Notes: generated by a model not told the origin, from the letters alone. A stretch of DNA of 23,563 bases from Bacillota bacterium (GCA_023460795.1 JAEWPC010000034.1:1-23563), one strand, 5' to 3'. Counted from the stretch's first letter, positions 14,634 through 22,336 are shown. Numbers and translations are program-made.

Positions 14634-15005
14634 ATGAGTTTACAAATGGACGACAGCCGCCCGATCTTCGTACAAATCGCCGAACGCATCGAGAACGACA
14701 TTATTGACGGCGCGATGCCCGAGGAGTCGCAAGTGCCGTCGACGAATCAATTCGCGGCTTTCTACCAGATCAATCCGGCAACGGCGGCTAAGGGAGTCAA
14801 TCTGCTCGTGGATCAAGGCATTCTTTACAAAAGGAGAGGGATCGGCATGTTCGTGGCAACGGGAGCGAAAGCGCGGCTGATGGAGCAGCGCAAGGAGCAT
14901 TTTTATGAACAGTACGTCGTAACCATGATTGGCGAAGCGAAGAAACTGGGCATTACGGTAGATCAATTGACGGATATGATCCGCAGAGGGGAACAACGAC
15001 AATGA
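14634..15005 (+). CDS. GntR-family regulator, YtrA type
   Basis: A 123-residue repressor of the short YtrA subfamily: a winged helix-turn-helix in the first 75 residues (PIFVQIAERIENDIIDG, then VPSTNQFAAFYQINPATAAKG in part, then GILYKRRGIGMFV) and a C-terminal helical tail of about 45 residues for dimerisation instead of a large ligand domain. Such regulators sit in front of ABC transporter genes and often respond to cell-wall-active antibiotics. ATG 14634 has a weak GGTGGTGGG site. Its stop overlaps the next start (ATGA), so it is coupled with the ATPase gene. The palindrome upstream is the likely self-regulatory site. Confidence 0.92.
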   Translation: MSLQMDDSRPIFVQIAERIENDIIDGAMPEESQVPSTNQFAAFYQINPATAAKGVNLLVDQGILYKRRGIGMFVATGAKARLMEQRKEHFYEQYVVTMIGEAKKLGITVDQLTDMIRRGEQRQ

Positions 15006-15898
15006 ATAAAATAGTCGAGATTAATGAGTTGACGAAGAAGTACAAAGATCAGATTGCCGTCAACAACGTCAGCTTCGAGCTCGAAGCGAACAAAATATAC
15101 GGATTGCTCGGGCGCAACGGCGCCGGCAAAACGACGATCATGCACATGATCACCGCGCAGGCGTTCCCGACGACCGGGGAACTGAAAGTGTTCGGCGAGA
15201 ACCCCTACGAGAACAATCGGGTGTTAACGCAGCTATGCTTCATTAAGGAAAGCCAGAAGTATCCGGAAAATTATCGCGTCGTCGACGTGCTGGACATCGC
15301 GGAGACGTTCTTCCCGAATTGGAATCGCGATTTCGCTTACGCTCTGGTCGAGGACTTCCAATTGCCGCTGAAGCGCAGGGTCAAGAGGCTGTCCAGAGGC
15401 ATGCTGTCCGCCGTCGGCATTATCGTCGGACTGGCGAGCCGAGCGCCGCTTACGATTTTCGACGAGCCGTATCTCGGACTGGATGCGGTCGCGCGCAGCC
15501 TGTTCTACGACCGACTGCTCGAGGACTACGCGGAAAACCCGCGCACGATCGTCTTGTCGACGCATCTCATCGACGAAGTCAGCAAGTTGCTGGAGCACGT
15601 TCTCGTCATCGATCACGGCGAGCTCATCTTGAACGACGAAGCGGAAGAGATCCGCGGGCAAGCTTCCACGGTAGTCGGCGCGGCGGCGAAAACCGAGGCG
15701 TTCGCGATCGGCCGGTCGATCATCCACCGCGAATCGATGGGCGGGCTGTCGTCCGTCACGTTCATGGGCCGGCTGGATGCGGAGGATCGCAAGCAAGCGG
15801 AGCAGCTCGGGCTAGAGATCGCTCCCGTATCGCTTCAACAGCTTGTCGTGCATCTTTCGAAGCGTAATCAAGGGAAAAAGGAGGCGGTTGCTCTATGA
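15002..15898 (+). CDS. ABC transporter ATP-binding protein
   Basis: A 298-residue ATPase subunit. Walker A is GRNGAGKTT (37-45), the signature is LSRGM (130-134) instead of LSGGQ, Walker B is LTIFDE (D154, E155), and the switch histidine is H188 in VLSTHLIDE. The residues after about 215 form a C-terminal extension as in YtrB/YxlF-type drug or lipid exporters. The altered signature, with Arg replacing the first Gly and Met replacing Gln, is seen in this subgroup. It overlaps the regulator and the permease by four bases at each end (ATGA), so all three products are made together. Substrate unknown; export or antibiotic defence is inferred from the YtrA-type regulator. Confidence 0.93.
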   Translation: MNKIVEINELTKKYKDQIAVNNVSFELEANKIYGLLGRNGAGKTTIMHMITAQAFPTTGELKVFGENPYENNRVLTQLCFIKESQKYPENYRVVDVLDIAETFFPNWNRDFAYALVEDFQLPLKRRVKRLSRGMLSAVGIIVGLASRAPLTIFDEPYLGLDAVARSLFYDRLLEDYAENPRTIVLSTHLIDEVSKLLEHVLVIDHGELILNDEAEEIRGQASTVVGAAAKTEAFAIGRSIIHRESMGGLSSVTFMGRLDAEDRKQAEQLGLEIAPVSLQQLVVHLSKRNQGKKEAVAL

Positions 15899-16578
15899 AT
15901 AGAATTTCAAGCGTCGTCCGCATGCATTTGAAAGACCGTTTGGGTTGGTTTATGTTGCCATGGGCTATTCTCGGCAGCAGCTTCGTCGTGAATCTTGGAA
16001 TCGCGTCCTTCGTCGAAGAGCCGATCACGACGGGCGGCTTGGCTTCGATTTATATCTACATGATCATTGCCGGCATTGTCAGCTTGGTGCAAACTTATCC
16101 GTTCGCGGTCGGTTTTACCGTGCGGCGCCAAGATTACTTGGTCGGGACGCTCGCGACGATGGCCGGAATTAGCGCATTCTCCGCTATCGTAATCGTATTG
16201 CTGGGCGCTATCGAGAAGGAAACCGGTTGGGGAGTGGATCTGAACTTTTTCAATCTTGGGTACTTGAGCGACGGCAATCTATTGTCGCAATGGTGGGTTC
16301 ATTTCGGCTTTATGCTAAGCATGCTGGTCGGCGGGTTCGTCATTTCGAGCATTCATCGCAAATTCGGGAAAAACGGCATGTTCGCTTTTTTCATCGCCGT
16401 ATCGTTGATCTTGTCCGTCGCGATCTTCATCGTGAGCGCGAACGACGGATGGGACGCCATCGGACGCTGGCTGAAGGATCATCCGCCTACCGCTGCGGAA
16501 TTGTCGACGTTTATGTTCCTGTTAAGCGTCATCTTCGGTTTCGTTTCGCATCTACTGTTGAGAAAAGCGGCAGCGTAA
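15895..16578 (+). CDS. ABC transporter permease
   Basis: A 227-residue membrane protein with six predicted helices, at about 15-40, 48-75, 82-108, 136-158, 163-184 and 200-222, ending LLLRKAAA. It is the membrane partner of the ATPase upstream, of the ABC-2-like small permease kind found with YtrA-type regulators. AAGGAGG lies 10 bases before ATG, and the start overlaps the ATPase stop. One copy would pair as a homodimer, as no second permease is present. Confidence 0.9.
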   Translation: MNRISSVVRMHLKDRLGWFMLPWAILGSSFVVNLGIASFVEEPITTGGLASIYIYMIIAGIVSLVQTYPFAVGFTVRRQDYLVGTLATMAGISAFSAIVIVLLGAIEKETGWGVDLNFFNLGYLSDGNLLSQWWVHFGFMLSMLVGGFVISSIHRKFGKNGMFAFFIAVSLILSVAIFIVSANDGWDAIGRWLKDHPPTAAELSTFMFLLSVIFGFVSHLLLRKAAA

Positions 16579-16580
16579 GC

Positions 16581-16678
16581 GCCGTTCCCGCCTTCGCTAC
16601 ACTTTCCCATTCATTCATGCTACAATTCTGATTTGATAGGTTCGTGACAATGAGGACGGGAGCGAAGGCGGGAATGGT
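16581..16678 (+). repeat. Long-range inverted repeat across PAP2 start
   Basis: The left arm 16585-16598 (TTCCCGCCTTCGCT) is the exact reverse complement of 16661-16674, 62 bases apart. In RNA the stem grows to 18 pairs (16581-16598 with 16661-16678, two G-U pairs). The right arm covers the AAGGCGGG and the ATG at 16674-16676. A -10-like TACAAT (16621-16626) lies in the loop, so a transcript starting there would lack the left arm. Confidence 0.8.
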
Positions 16679-17312
16679 TGAACGTTCGCATTGGCGGCGT
16701 GCTTCTACTTGGGCTGTCATATCGGCAGCCATGTTCATTTACGTATGCGTCATCGTGCTTGCGCACAAAGCGGGCTATATCGACGACAATCTGATCAGGA
16801 TCGTTCAAGGCTGGGAATCCCCGGGAATGACGGACCTGATGGAGACGTTCACATGGCTTGGCTCTACGAAAGTCGCAATCATTATCGCTTTGGTCGCCAT
16901 CGCGGTGCTGGCCGTGTTCCTACGTCATCGCAAGGAATTGGTGCTGTTCATCCTCGTCGTGGGACTCGCTCCGTTATTGAATAGGCTGATCAAGAGCATA
17001 TTCGAGCGCGAGCGTCCGACGCTGCATCGACTGATCGAAGAGGTGGGCTACAGCTTCCCGAGCGGACACAGCATGTCGGCCTTCACCATGTACGGCATTC
17101 TGACTTACTTGCTGTGGCGGCACGTGCCGAGCGCGTGGGGAAGGACGCTTATGATCGTGATCGGGCTGGCGTTGACTTTATGTATCGGAATGAGCCGCAT
17201 TTACTTGGGCGTACATTACCCAAGCGACGTCATCGGCGGTTTCTTGATCAGCGGGGCGTGGGTCGGGCTTTCGATCGAAGTGTTCGAGCGAACGGTTCGG
17301 CGCAAAGGTTAG
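16650..17312 (+). CDS. PAP2-family membrane phosphatase (first copy)
   Basis: About 220 residues, predicted six-helix membrane phosphatase of the type 2 phosphatidic acid phosphatase family, which removes phosphate from lipid phosphates such as undecaprenyl or phosphatidylglycerol phosphate. With the start at 16650 the three family motifs are K115-x6-R122-P123 (KSIFERERP), P137-S-G-H140 (SFPSGHS) and S182-R183...H189 (SRIYLGVHYPSD), so the catalytic histidines and arginines are intact. Possible starts are GTG 16644, ATG 16650 and ATG 16674; the last has AAGG five bases ahead, but the long inverted repeat covers it. trmB begins 27 bases after the stop, so the two are likely co-transcribed. Confidence 0.9.
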   Translation: MRTGAKAGMVERSHWRRASTWAVISAAMFIYVCVIVLAHKAGYIDDNLIRIVQGWESPGMTDLMETFTWLGSTKVAIIIALVAIAVLAVFLRHRKELVLFILVVGLAPLLNRLIKSIFERERPTLHRLIEEVGYSFPSGHSMSAFTMYGILTYLLWRHVPSAWGRTLMIVIGLALTLCIGMSRIYLGVHYPSDVIGGFLISGAWVGLSIEVFERTVRRKG

Positions 17313-17339
17313 GATTCGACTTCAGGAGGCTATCTGGCA

Positions 17340-18116
17340 ATGGCAATGCGTTTGCGCGGGAGAAAAAATATCCGCGAGAGTTTGGAGCAACAATCGGATT
17401 TGGTCGTATTGGAGCCTCATAAGCTTAAGGGCGGATGGCGCGAGTTTTTCGGGAACGACAATCCGATCTACATCGAGCTTGGCATGGGCAAAGGGCAATT
17501 TATTAGCCGCCAAGCCTTCAATAACCCGAACGTTAATTTTCTCGGCATGGATATGTACGACGAGCTGCTCAGACGGGGCTGCGAGAAAGCCAGATCGTTG
17601 TGGCGGACGGAAAAGGGTACCGAGGAAGTGCCTAACTTGGGGCTGATCCGCGGGAACGTCGAAGAGCTGGAGTTGATGTTCGAGCCAGGCGAACTGGAAC
17701 GCGTCTACTTGAACTTCAGCGATCCGTGGCCGAAAGCGAAGCATGCGCGCCGCAGACTGACCCATCCGAGATTCCTGGAGAAGTACAAACAGGCGTTGAA
17801 CGAGAAGGGCGAAATCCACTTTAAGACTGATTCGCTCAGCTTGTTCGAATTTTCCTTGAACAGCTTCTCGGCTGCGCTGCTGCAGATGAGGAACATCTCG
17901 CTCGATCTTCACCGGGGCGGTCTTCGCGAGGATCTCGTCATGACGGAATACGAGACGAAGTTCTCGAGCCAAGGCATGCCGATCTATCGCTTGGAGGCCG
18001 TGATCGGGGAGCGCGCCATCGCGGAGCACCGCGAGCAGGTCGCGGCCGACCTCGCGCAGCAAGCCCGCCGTCATGAAGCGGCCAAAGCGAGAGGATCCGA
18101 AGAGGACGACGAATAA
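17340..18116 (+). CDS. trmB: tRNA (guanine-N7)-methyltransferase
   Basis: A 258-residue SAM-dependent enzyme that makes m7G at position 46 of tRNA. Motifs seen: IELGMGKGQF at about 45-54 (SAM site), LGMDMYDEL at about 68-76, LNFSDPWPKAKHARRRL at about 124-140 (catalytic Asp and tRNA-binding basic loop), and FKTDSLSLFEF, typical of TrmB. The tail after about 220 is basic to acidic (ends GSEEDDE), longer than the B. subtilis protein. AGGAGG lies 10 bases before the ATG at 17340; a second ATG at 17346 is too far for that site. Confidence 0.96.
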   Translation: MAMRLRGRKNIRESLEQQSDLVVLEPHKLKGGWREFFGNDNPIYIELGMGKGQFISRQAFNNPNVNFLGMDMYDELLRRGCEKARSLWRTEKGTEEVPNLGLIRGNVEELELMFEPGELERVYLNFSDPWPKAKHARRRLTHPRFLEKYKQALNEKGEIHFKTDSLSLFEFSLNSFSAALLQMRNISLDLHRGGLREDLVMTEYETKFSSQGMPIYRLEAVIGERAIAEHREQVAADLAQQARRHEAAKARGSEEDDE

Positions 18117-18125
18117 GCAAGCTAT

Positions 18126-18155
18126 AAAGGCGATCGCCATAAGGCGGTCGCCTTT
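18126..18155 (+). terminator. Terminator-like hairpin after trmB
   Basis: A 13-base stem AAAGGCGATCGCC-ATAA-GGCGGTCGCCTTT with one G-U pair, ten bases after the stop. Only three T directly follow within the stem, then GCATTTG, so the U tract is weak; it may act in both directions. Confidence 0.7.
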
Positions 18156-18179
18156 GCATTTGTCCGCGAGACGTCCGCG

Positions 18180-18577
18180 TGTTGCTCGGATTTAGTCGCT
18201 TAACCCGATTAATTCCCGCGAAAGTACCCGTGTTGCTCGGACTTAGCCGCCTAACCCGACTTATTCCCGCGAAAGTACCCGTGTTGCTCGGAGTTAGTCG
18301 TCCAACCCGACTAATTCCCGTGAAAGTACGCGTGTTGCTCCGAGTTAGTCGCCTAACCCGACTTATTCCCGTGAAAGTCCGCGTGTTGCTCCGAGTTAGT
18401 CTCCTAACCCGACTAATTCCCGCCAAAGTGCGCGTGTTGCTCGGAGTTAGTCACATAACCCGACTTATTCCCGTGAAAGTACGCGTGTTGCTCGGAGTTA
18501 GTCACATAACCCGACTAATTCCCGCCAAAGTGCGCGTACAGCTTGAATTTTGTCGGCCAATCCGACTAATTTTGCAC
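18180..18577. repeat. Seven 51-bp tandem repeats plus a decayed eighth
   Basis: Units start at 18180, 18231, 18282, 18333, 18384, 18435 and 18486, exact period 51; the eighth (from 18537) is diverged. Each begins TGTTGCTC and contains TTAGTCG-N7-CGACTAA (perfect in unit 3, near-perfect in others), able to form a 7-bp stem, then TTCCCG and AAAGT, then CGCG. Odd units have CTAATT or TTAATT and even units have CTTATT, a strict alternation that implies a 102-bp higher-order unit. The array fills the gap between trmB and the convergent PAP2 gene; no gene is seen in 18117-18593. Confidence 0.93.
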
Positions 18578-18593
18578 GCCTCCGTCCCTCCTC

Positions 18594-19118
18594 TCAAATC
18601 CACAAACAAGCCAACAGTGCCGTCGAGCTTCCCAACAAAGCCCCGGCAAGCGTATCGCTTGGATAATGCAGGCCGAAGTAGATGCGGGATAGCGCGACCC
18701 CGATGCCGATCGGCAGCAGGATGGGAAGAAGTACCGGGCTGGCGAGCACCCAAGGCGTGAGCAGGGCGAAAGCCGCTGTCGTGTGTCCGGAAGGGAATGA
18801 CGGATCTATGAGCGGTTTGCGGTTCGTGTTAATGTTCGCCAGCTCTTGGTGCGGGCGAAGCCGCGGCGCGCTGCGTTTGGCAATGGCAACGGGAATATGG
18901 CTGAGGACGATCGCGGCGAAGGCTTGCCAGCCGGCGGTATTCCATGGCTCCGGAGCGAATACGGCGAAGAGCAGCGAGAAGGTAAGGCTGAAGGTCGCGC
19001 CTCCGATGATCGAGAGGGCATGGAACAACCCGCTTAAAGCCGACCGGTTCCAACGAATATTGACATATAGGAACAGCGGTCGTTCTACTTCCTGCAGCAT
19101 TTGATAAATTCGACGCAT
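18594..19118 (-). CDS. PAP2-family membrane phosphatase (second copy)
   Basis: A 174-residue six-helix-type lipid phosphatase, shorter than the first copy. Motifs: K81-x6-R88-P89 (KRSAPRLRP), P109-S-G-H112 (SFPSGHTT) and S144-R145...H151 (SRIYFGLHYPSD), so the active site is complete. The short length and EVERPLFLYVN N-terminus recall undecaprenyl-pyrophosphatase-like members such as BcrC or YodM. GAAGGAGAGG precedes the ATG. It is transcribed toward the 51-bp repeat array, and divergently from the GT4 gene, whose upstream region contains an 18-bp duplication. The two PAP2 proteins share little beyond the motifs, so they are not a recent duplication. Confidence 0.92.
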   Translation of the reverse strand: MRRIYQMLQEVERPLFLYVNIRWNRSALSGLFHALSIIGGATFSLTFSLLFAVFAPEPWNTAGWQAFAAIVLSHIPVAIAKRSAPRLRPHQELANINTNRKPLIDPSFPSGHTTAAFALLTPWVLASPVLLPILLPIGIGVALSRIYFGLHYPSDTLAGALLGSSTALLACLWI

Positions 19119-19150
19119 AGTTCCTCTCCTTCGGCGCTGGGGTTCTTAGC

Positions 19151-19186
19151 GCTCTTGGTCTATTCTCAGCTCTTGGTCTATTCTCA
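19151..19186. repeat. 18-bp direct duplication before the second PAP2 gene
   Basis: GCTCTTGGTCTATTCTCA occurs twice, exactly, head to tail (19151-19168 and 19169-19186), 33 bases before the PAP2 start. It lies in what would be the PAP2 leader or promoter region. Confidence 0.9.
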
Positions 19187-19283
19187 GTGTAAACCGCGAT
19201 TGTCACGCGAGTATTAACGAGCCTCTTGATATTCCGTTAACGTCCGGTTTCTACAATGGGAGGAAAAGGAGAGGATGTCTGTT

Positions 19284-20441
19284 ATGACGATGCGTCTGGC
19301 GTTGTTCACGGATACCTATAGCCCCGAGATCAACGGAGTGGCGAAAACCTTGGAAAGATGGATCGCTTACTTGCGCAACAAAGGCATCGAATGCATGGTT
19401 TTCGCTCCTGCCCGGCCCAAAGAGGCAGAGGCTGCGGCGAAGTCGGCGGAAAGACTGATGAGCCTGCCCTTTGTCTTATACCCAGAATGCCGAATGGCGC
19501 TGCCGCGTTCCCCGGAAGCCGAGCGGAAGCTTCTGTCTTTCAAGCCTACGATCATTCACGTCGCGACGCCGTTCGGAACGGGAGTCGCTGGGCGCACGCT
19601 TGCGCTTAAGCACGGAATCCCGCTCGTCGCGTCGCATCATACGCATTTCGCGCGTTATTTGCCGTATTACAACGTCCAATGGTTGGGTAAACTGCTATAC
19701 AGATATTTGCATTGGTTCCATCGTCCTTGCCGGTCGATCTACGTCCCTTCAAGATCCGTACTGGAGGAGTGCCGCAAGGAAGGCTGGAATTCTCTCGAAA
19801 TATGGAGCAGGGGCGTCGATACGGAGGTTTTCCATCCGTACGTGGATCGCGAGGCGTTGCTGAATTACGCCGGTATTCCCTCCAGCCGCTTCGTCGTGTT
19901 GTACGCCGGGCGAATCGCTCCGGAGAAACAGCCGGAGATAGCGGTTGAAGCAGTAGCTACGTTCATCGCCGAATCGGGGGCGGACGTCGAGCTCGTAATG
20001 ATTGGAGAAGGTCCCGACATGGCGGATTTGAAGGCTTTATCCGTCAAGCGACGGCTGCGGACCAGATTCCTTGGCTCCATGCCGCAGCGTACGCTTCAGC
20101 AATGGATGGCTGCTTCCGATGTCCTGTTATTCCCTTCGGCCACCGAAACGTTCGGCAACGTCGTTCTCGAAGCGATGGCATGCGGTCTGGCGGTGATCGG
20201 AGCGAACGGAGGAGCCGTGCCCGATACGATCCAAGACGGGCATAACGGATTGTTGTGCGCGCCGGGAGATGCGAACGATTTCGCGTTAAAGCTGGCTTGC
20301 CTGTACGAGCAGCCTTCCGTTCGGGCGAGGCTGGCGGGAGCGGGCTTGTTCGAGGCGAGAACACGCTCGTGGGACGGCGTGTTCGACCGGTTGCTCCGGA
20401 GCATGGAAGCTGCGGCTTATGCCGGACCGCTCGCCAAGTGA
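19284..20441 (+). CDS. GT4-family glycosyltransferase
   Basis: A 385-residue GT-B fold glycosyltransferase of the retaining GT4 group. The N-terminal domain begins MRLALFTDTYSPEINGVAKT, the family's donor/acceptor loop; the C-terminal domain has VLYAGRIAPEKQPEIAVEA (part of the NDP-sugar site) and ATETFGNVVLEAMACGLAVI near residues 293-312, carrying the conserved E-x7-E pair. It probably moves a sugar onto a membrane lipid or polysaccharide. The frame opens at ATG 19275, but AAAGGAGAGG (19265-19274) runs into that codon; I prefer ATG 19284, and ATG 19290 is possible. No signal peptide is present. No strong terminator is seen before the GT2 gene. Confidence 0.9.
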   Translation: MTMRLALFTDTYSPEINGVAKTLERWIAYLRNKGIECMVFAPARPKEAEAAAKSAERLMSLPFVLYPECRMALPRSPEAERKLLSFKPTIIHVATPFGTGVAGRTLALKHGIPLVASHHTHFARYLPYYNVQWLGKLLYRYLHWFHRPCRSIYVPSRSVLEECRKEGWNSLEIWSRGVDTEVFHPYVDREALLNYAGIPSSRFVVLYAGRIAPEKQPEIAVEAVATFIAESGADVELVMIGEGPDMADLKALSVKRRLRTRFLGSMPQRTLQQWMAASDVLLFPSATETFGNVVLEAMACGLAVIGANGGAVPDTIQDGHNGLLCAPGDANDFALKLACLYEQPSVRARLAGAGLFEARTRSWDGVFDRLLRSMEAAAYAGPLAK

Positions 20442-20759
20442 GATTTGTTGGCATTAAGTCGGAATTTCGCGAAACGATAGGTCCTCGGATGCAAAACGAT
20501 TGCTATTCGGCGCAAGACGGAGCAATCTTCCGGCAATCGATACCTTCGGGGGTGCCCGCTCTCCAAAAACCCTGTTTCTTGGTTAACGGGAGCGAAATTG
20601 GAAGTTTGGCGTTTTTGACAAAAGGCAGTAAACGAAAGAAAATCAAGGATGTGTCTTCGGGCCCTTACGGAGACGCCACAGAGAAAACGAACAAAAGAAC
20701 AAACAGAGAGATAAAAAGGGACAAAAGAAAAATAGGGGTTTAGGGGGTCACAACTGAAT
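20442..20759 (+). other. Gap before the GT2 gene with structured and purine-rich parts
   Basis: A 318-base non-coding gap. The first part holds CGATTGCT (20497-20504), which can pair either with AGCAATC (20521-20527) or with GCAATCG (20533-20539), two mutually exclusive stems. A possible promoter follows, TTGACA (20615-20620) with GAAAAT at 17 bases, a poor -10 box. The last 110 bases are strongly A/G-rich with AGGGGG (20742-20747) 12 bases before the gene. I do not recognise a known riboswitch. Frames of 162 (plus) and 120 (minus) codons cross it but show no coding signs. Confidence 0.5.
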
Positions 20760-21998
20760 ATGTTCAACAGCTTTCTCATGGTCGTGCAAGCACTGGCCGC
20801 AGCAATCGGCGTGTATCAAATCGCCCTGTCGTTCTTCGGTTGGTACCGAAGGAAAGAACGGATTTCGCACAAGCCGACCAAGTCGTTCGCGCTGCTCGTA
20901 GCCGCGCATAACGAGGAGGCCGTAGTCGGAGCGCTGATCGAGAACTTGCTCAAGATGGATTATCCGCGCGAGTTGTTCGATATTTTCGTCATCTGCGATA
21001 ATTGCACCGACGGTACGGCGAACGTGGTGCGAGGCTACCCTGGCGTATACGCCTGCGAGCGTACGAACCCGAACCAACGCGGCAAAGGCTATGCCATCGA
21101 ATGGATGCTCAAGGAGCTATGGAAGCATCCTAAGCAGTATGACGCGATCGTCATGTTCGACGCCGACAATCTGGTCGCGACGGACTTCCTGCACTATATG
21201 AACGAAGATCTGTGCAACGGCTATAAAGTCGTTCAAGGCTATCTCGATACGAAAAACCCGCACGATTCCTGGATCAGCGCGGCGAACGGCATCACGTACT
21301 GGTTCTGCAACCGGTTGTGGCAGCTGCCTCGCTTGAATCTGAAGCTGTCGAACTTCCTTGGCGGCACCGGAATGTGCTTCGAGACGAAATTGCTTAAGGA
21401 TATGGGCTGGGGCGCGACGAGCCTCGTCGAAGACCTCGAGTTCACGATGCGCTGCATTCAGCGCAACATCAATCCGAAATTCAACTACGACGCGCGCGTA
21501 TACGACGAGAAGCCGATCACGTTCCGCGCTTCCGCGCGACAACGGCTGCGCTGGATGCAGGGTCACTTCGACGTCTGCCGCCGGTATATGATGCCGCTAT
21601 TGTGGCAAGGCATCAAAGAACGGAGCTTCGTCAAGATCGACGCCGCGTTGTACGTCTTTAACGCGTTCGTCTATCTGATCGGTTTCCTGCTCACGCTGAC
21701 GCTCTGGTTCGATGTCATGCTGCCGGGCGAACCGCATCTGACTTCGATTTACTCGCAGATGCCTTTAGGCTTGTCGCTCACGATCGTGTTGTACGGTTAC
21801 CTGCAATGTCCGATCGCCATGTTGATGGAAAAAGTGAACTGGCGCATGTACCTCAGGCTGATTACGTTCCCGATCTTCTTCCTGTCCTGGTGGCCGATCG
21901 CGTTCTACGCGTTCTTCACGCAGAACAATAAGACATGGAGCCACACGAAGCATACTCGCGTGATTCGCCTCGAAGAGGTGCAAGGCAAGCAAATGTAA
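20760..21998 (+). CDS. Processive GT2 glycosyltransferase (polysaccharide synthase type)
   Basis: A 412-residue membrane glycosyltransferase of family 2, like the synthases of cellulose, hyaluronan and poly-GlcNAc. One helix (about 5-27) precedes the catalytic domain, with ALLVAAHNEE at 44-53, D80 in CDNCTDGT, DAD (134-136) in MFDADN, VEDLEF (E224, D225), and Q261-R-L-R-W265. These match the D, DxD, TED-like and QxxRW set needed for a processive, inverting enzyme. Three or four C-terminal helices (about 288-312, 331-352, 361-392) form a channel-like part. It lacks a PilZ domain, so direct c-di-GMP control is not indicated. Exported polymer unknown. Confidence 0.92.
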   Translation: MFNSFLMVVQALAAAIGVYQIALSFFGWYRRKERISHKPTKSFALLVAAHNEEAVVGALIENLLKMDYPRELFDIFVICDNCTDGTANVVRGYPGVYACERTNPNQRGKGYAIEWMLKELWKHPKQYDAIVMFDADNLVATDFLHYMNEDLCNGYKVVQGYLDTKNPHDSWISAANGITYWFCNRLWQLPRLNLKLSNFLGGTGMCFETKLLKDMGWGATSLVEDLEFTMRCIQRNINPKFNYDARVYDEKPITFRASARQRLRWMQGHFDVCRRYMMPLLWQGIKERSFVKIDAALYVFNAFVYLIGFLLTLTLWFDVMLPGEPHLTSIYSQMPLGLSLTIVLYGYLQCPIAMLMEKVNWRMYLRLITFPIFFLSWWPIAFYAFFTQNNKTWSHTKHTRVIRLEEVQGKQM

Positions 21999-22010
21999 GG
22001 TTCGCTTCAC

Positions 22011-22045
22011 GCAGCTCCCCTCGGTCATGCGCCGAGGGAAGCTGC
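22011..22045 (+). terminator. Hairpin after the GT2 gene, no U tract
   Basis: GCAGCT-C-CCCTCGG, a seven-base loop, CCGAGGG-A-AGCTGC: 13 pairs with one mismatch, 12 bases after the stop codon. It lacks a following T run, so it may be a weak terminator or an RNA-stabilising end. Confidence 0.55.
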
Positions 22046-22057
22046 AACAAATCGGCG

Positions 22058-22086
22058 TTGACATCGCATCTACGCCATGCTATAGT
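22058..22086 (+). promoter_or_regulatory. Sigma-A promoter of the infC operon
   Basis: TTGACA (22058-22063), 17 bases, TATAGT (22081-22086). A near-consensus promoter, as expected for ribosomal genes. The transcript would begin near 22093 and have a leader of about 245 bases. Confidence 0.92.
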
Positions 22087-22092
22087 ATTCGA

Positions 22093-22270
22093 GTGTCTGA
22101 TTGGTTTGGTTATATTCAGCACGCACAAGCAGAAGCGCCCGCTTCTCACCTGATCGGCCACGGCTGACGGGTATGCGTAGCCACGAAGACGGAGATTGCC
22201 GGAAGCTAACGTTTCCGCGTTCCGTACACGTAGGACTAGGATGCGGGTCAATGCGACTCGTATTTTTTTT
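22093..22270 (+). promoter_or_regulatory. L20-type leader of the infC operon
   Basis: The leader carries a CAGAAGCGCCCGCTTCTCACC segment with a short stem (AGAAGCG with CGCTTCT), resembling the core of the Firmicutes L20 leader, which ribosomal protein L20 binds to stop transcription of infC-rpmI-rplT. It ends in a rho-independent hairpin with eight T. Assigned from recall of the family plus position; the fold was not computed. Confidence 0.8.
22241..22270 (+). terminator. Attenuator terminator in the infC leader
   Basis: ATGCGGGTC-AATGC-GACTCGTAT, nine pairs including two G-U, then T at 22263-22270. It lies 66 bases ahead of the infC start, so acts as an attenuator rather than an end-of-gene terminator. 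Confidence 0.85.
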
Positions 22271-22336
22271 ATGCATTCAAGCGAGGCGAAATCAAGCAAC
22301 TTAAGGGATGCACTTTCACTGTGGAGGTGGAACACG

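Noticed and set aside
16594..18116. Recent duplication of the two PAP2 genes
   Set aside because: They share only the catalytic motifs; lengths and remaining sequence differ.
18180..18577. CRISPR array
   Set aside because: The whole 51-bp unit is conserved; there are no unique spacers between short repeats and no cas genes.
17938..18760. Repeat-containing proteins of 162 (minus) and 193 (plus) codons
   Set aside because: The period of 51 is a multiple of three, so any stop-free frame stays open on both strands; no ribosome sites and clear overlap with trmB and PAP2.
20442..20640. A GEMM or ydaO-type riboswitch
   Set aside because: The conserved core sequences I know for these classes are not there.
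20255..20779. Frames of 162 (plus) and 120 (minus) codons before the GT2 gene
   Set aside because: The plus frame starts inside the GT4 gene, and its tail is made of the A/G-rich leader; the minus frame has no ribosome site.
22196..22336. N-terminal extension of infC
   Set aside because: It passes through the attenuator hairpin and poly-T run; IF-3 homology begins exactly at the ATT with a strong ribosome site.
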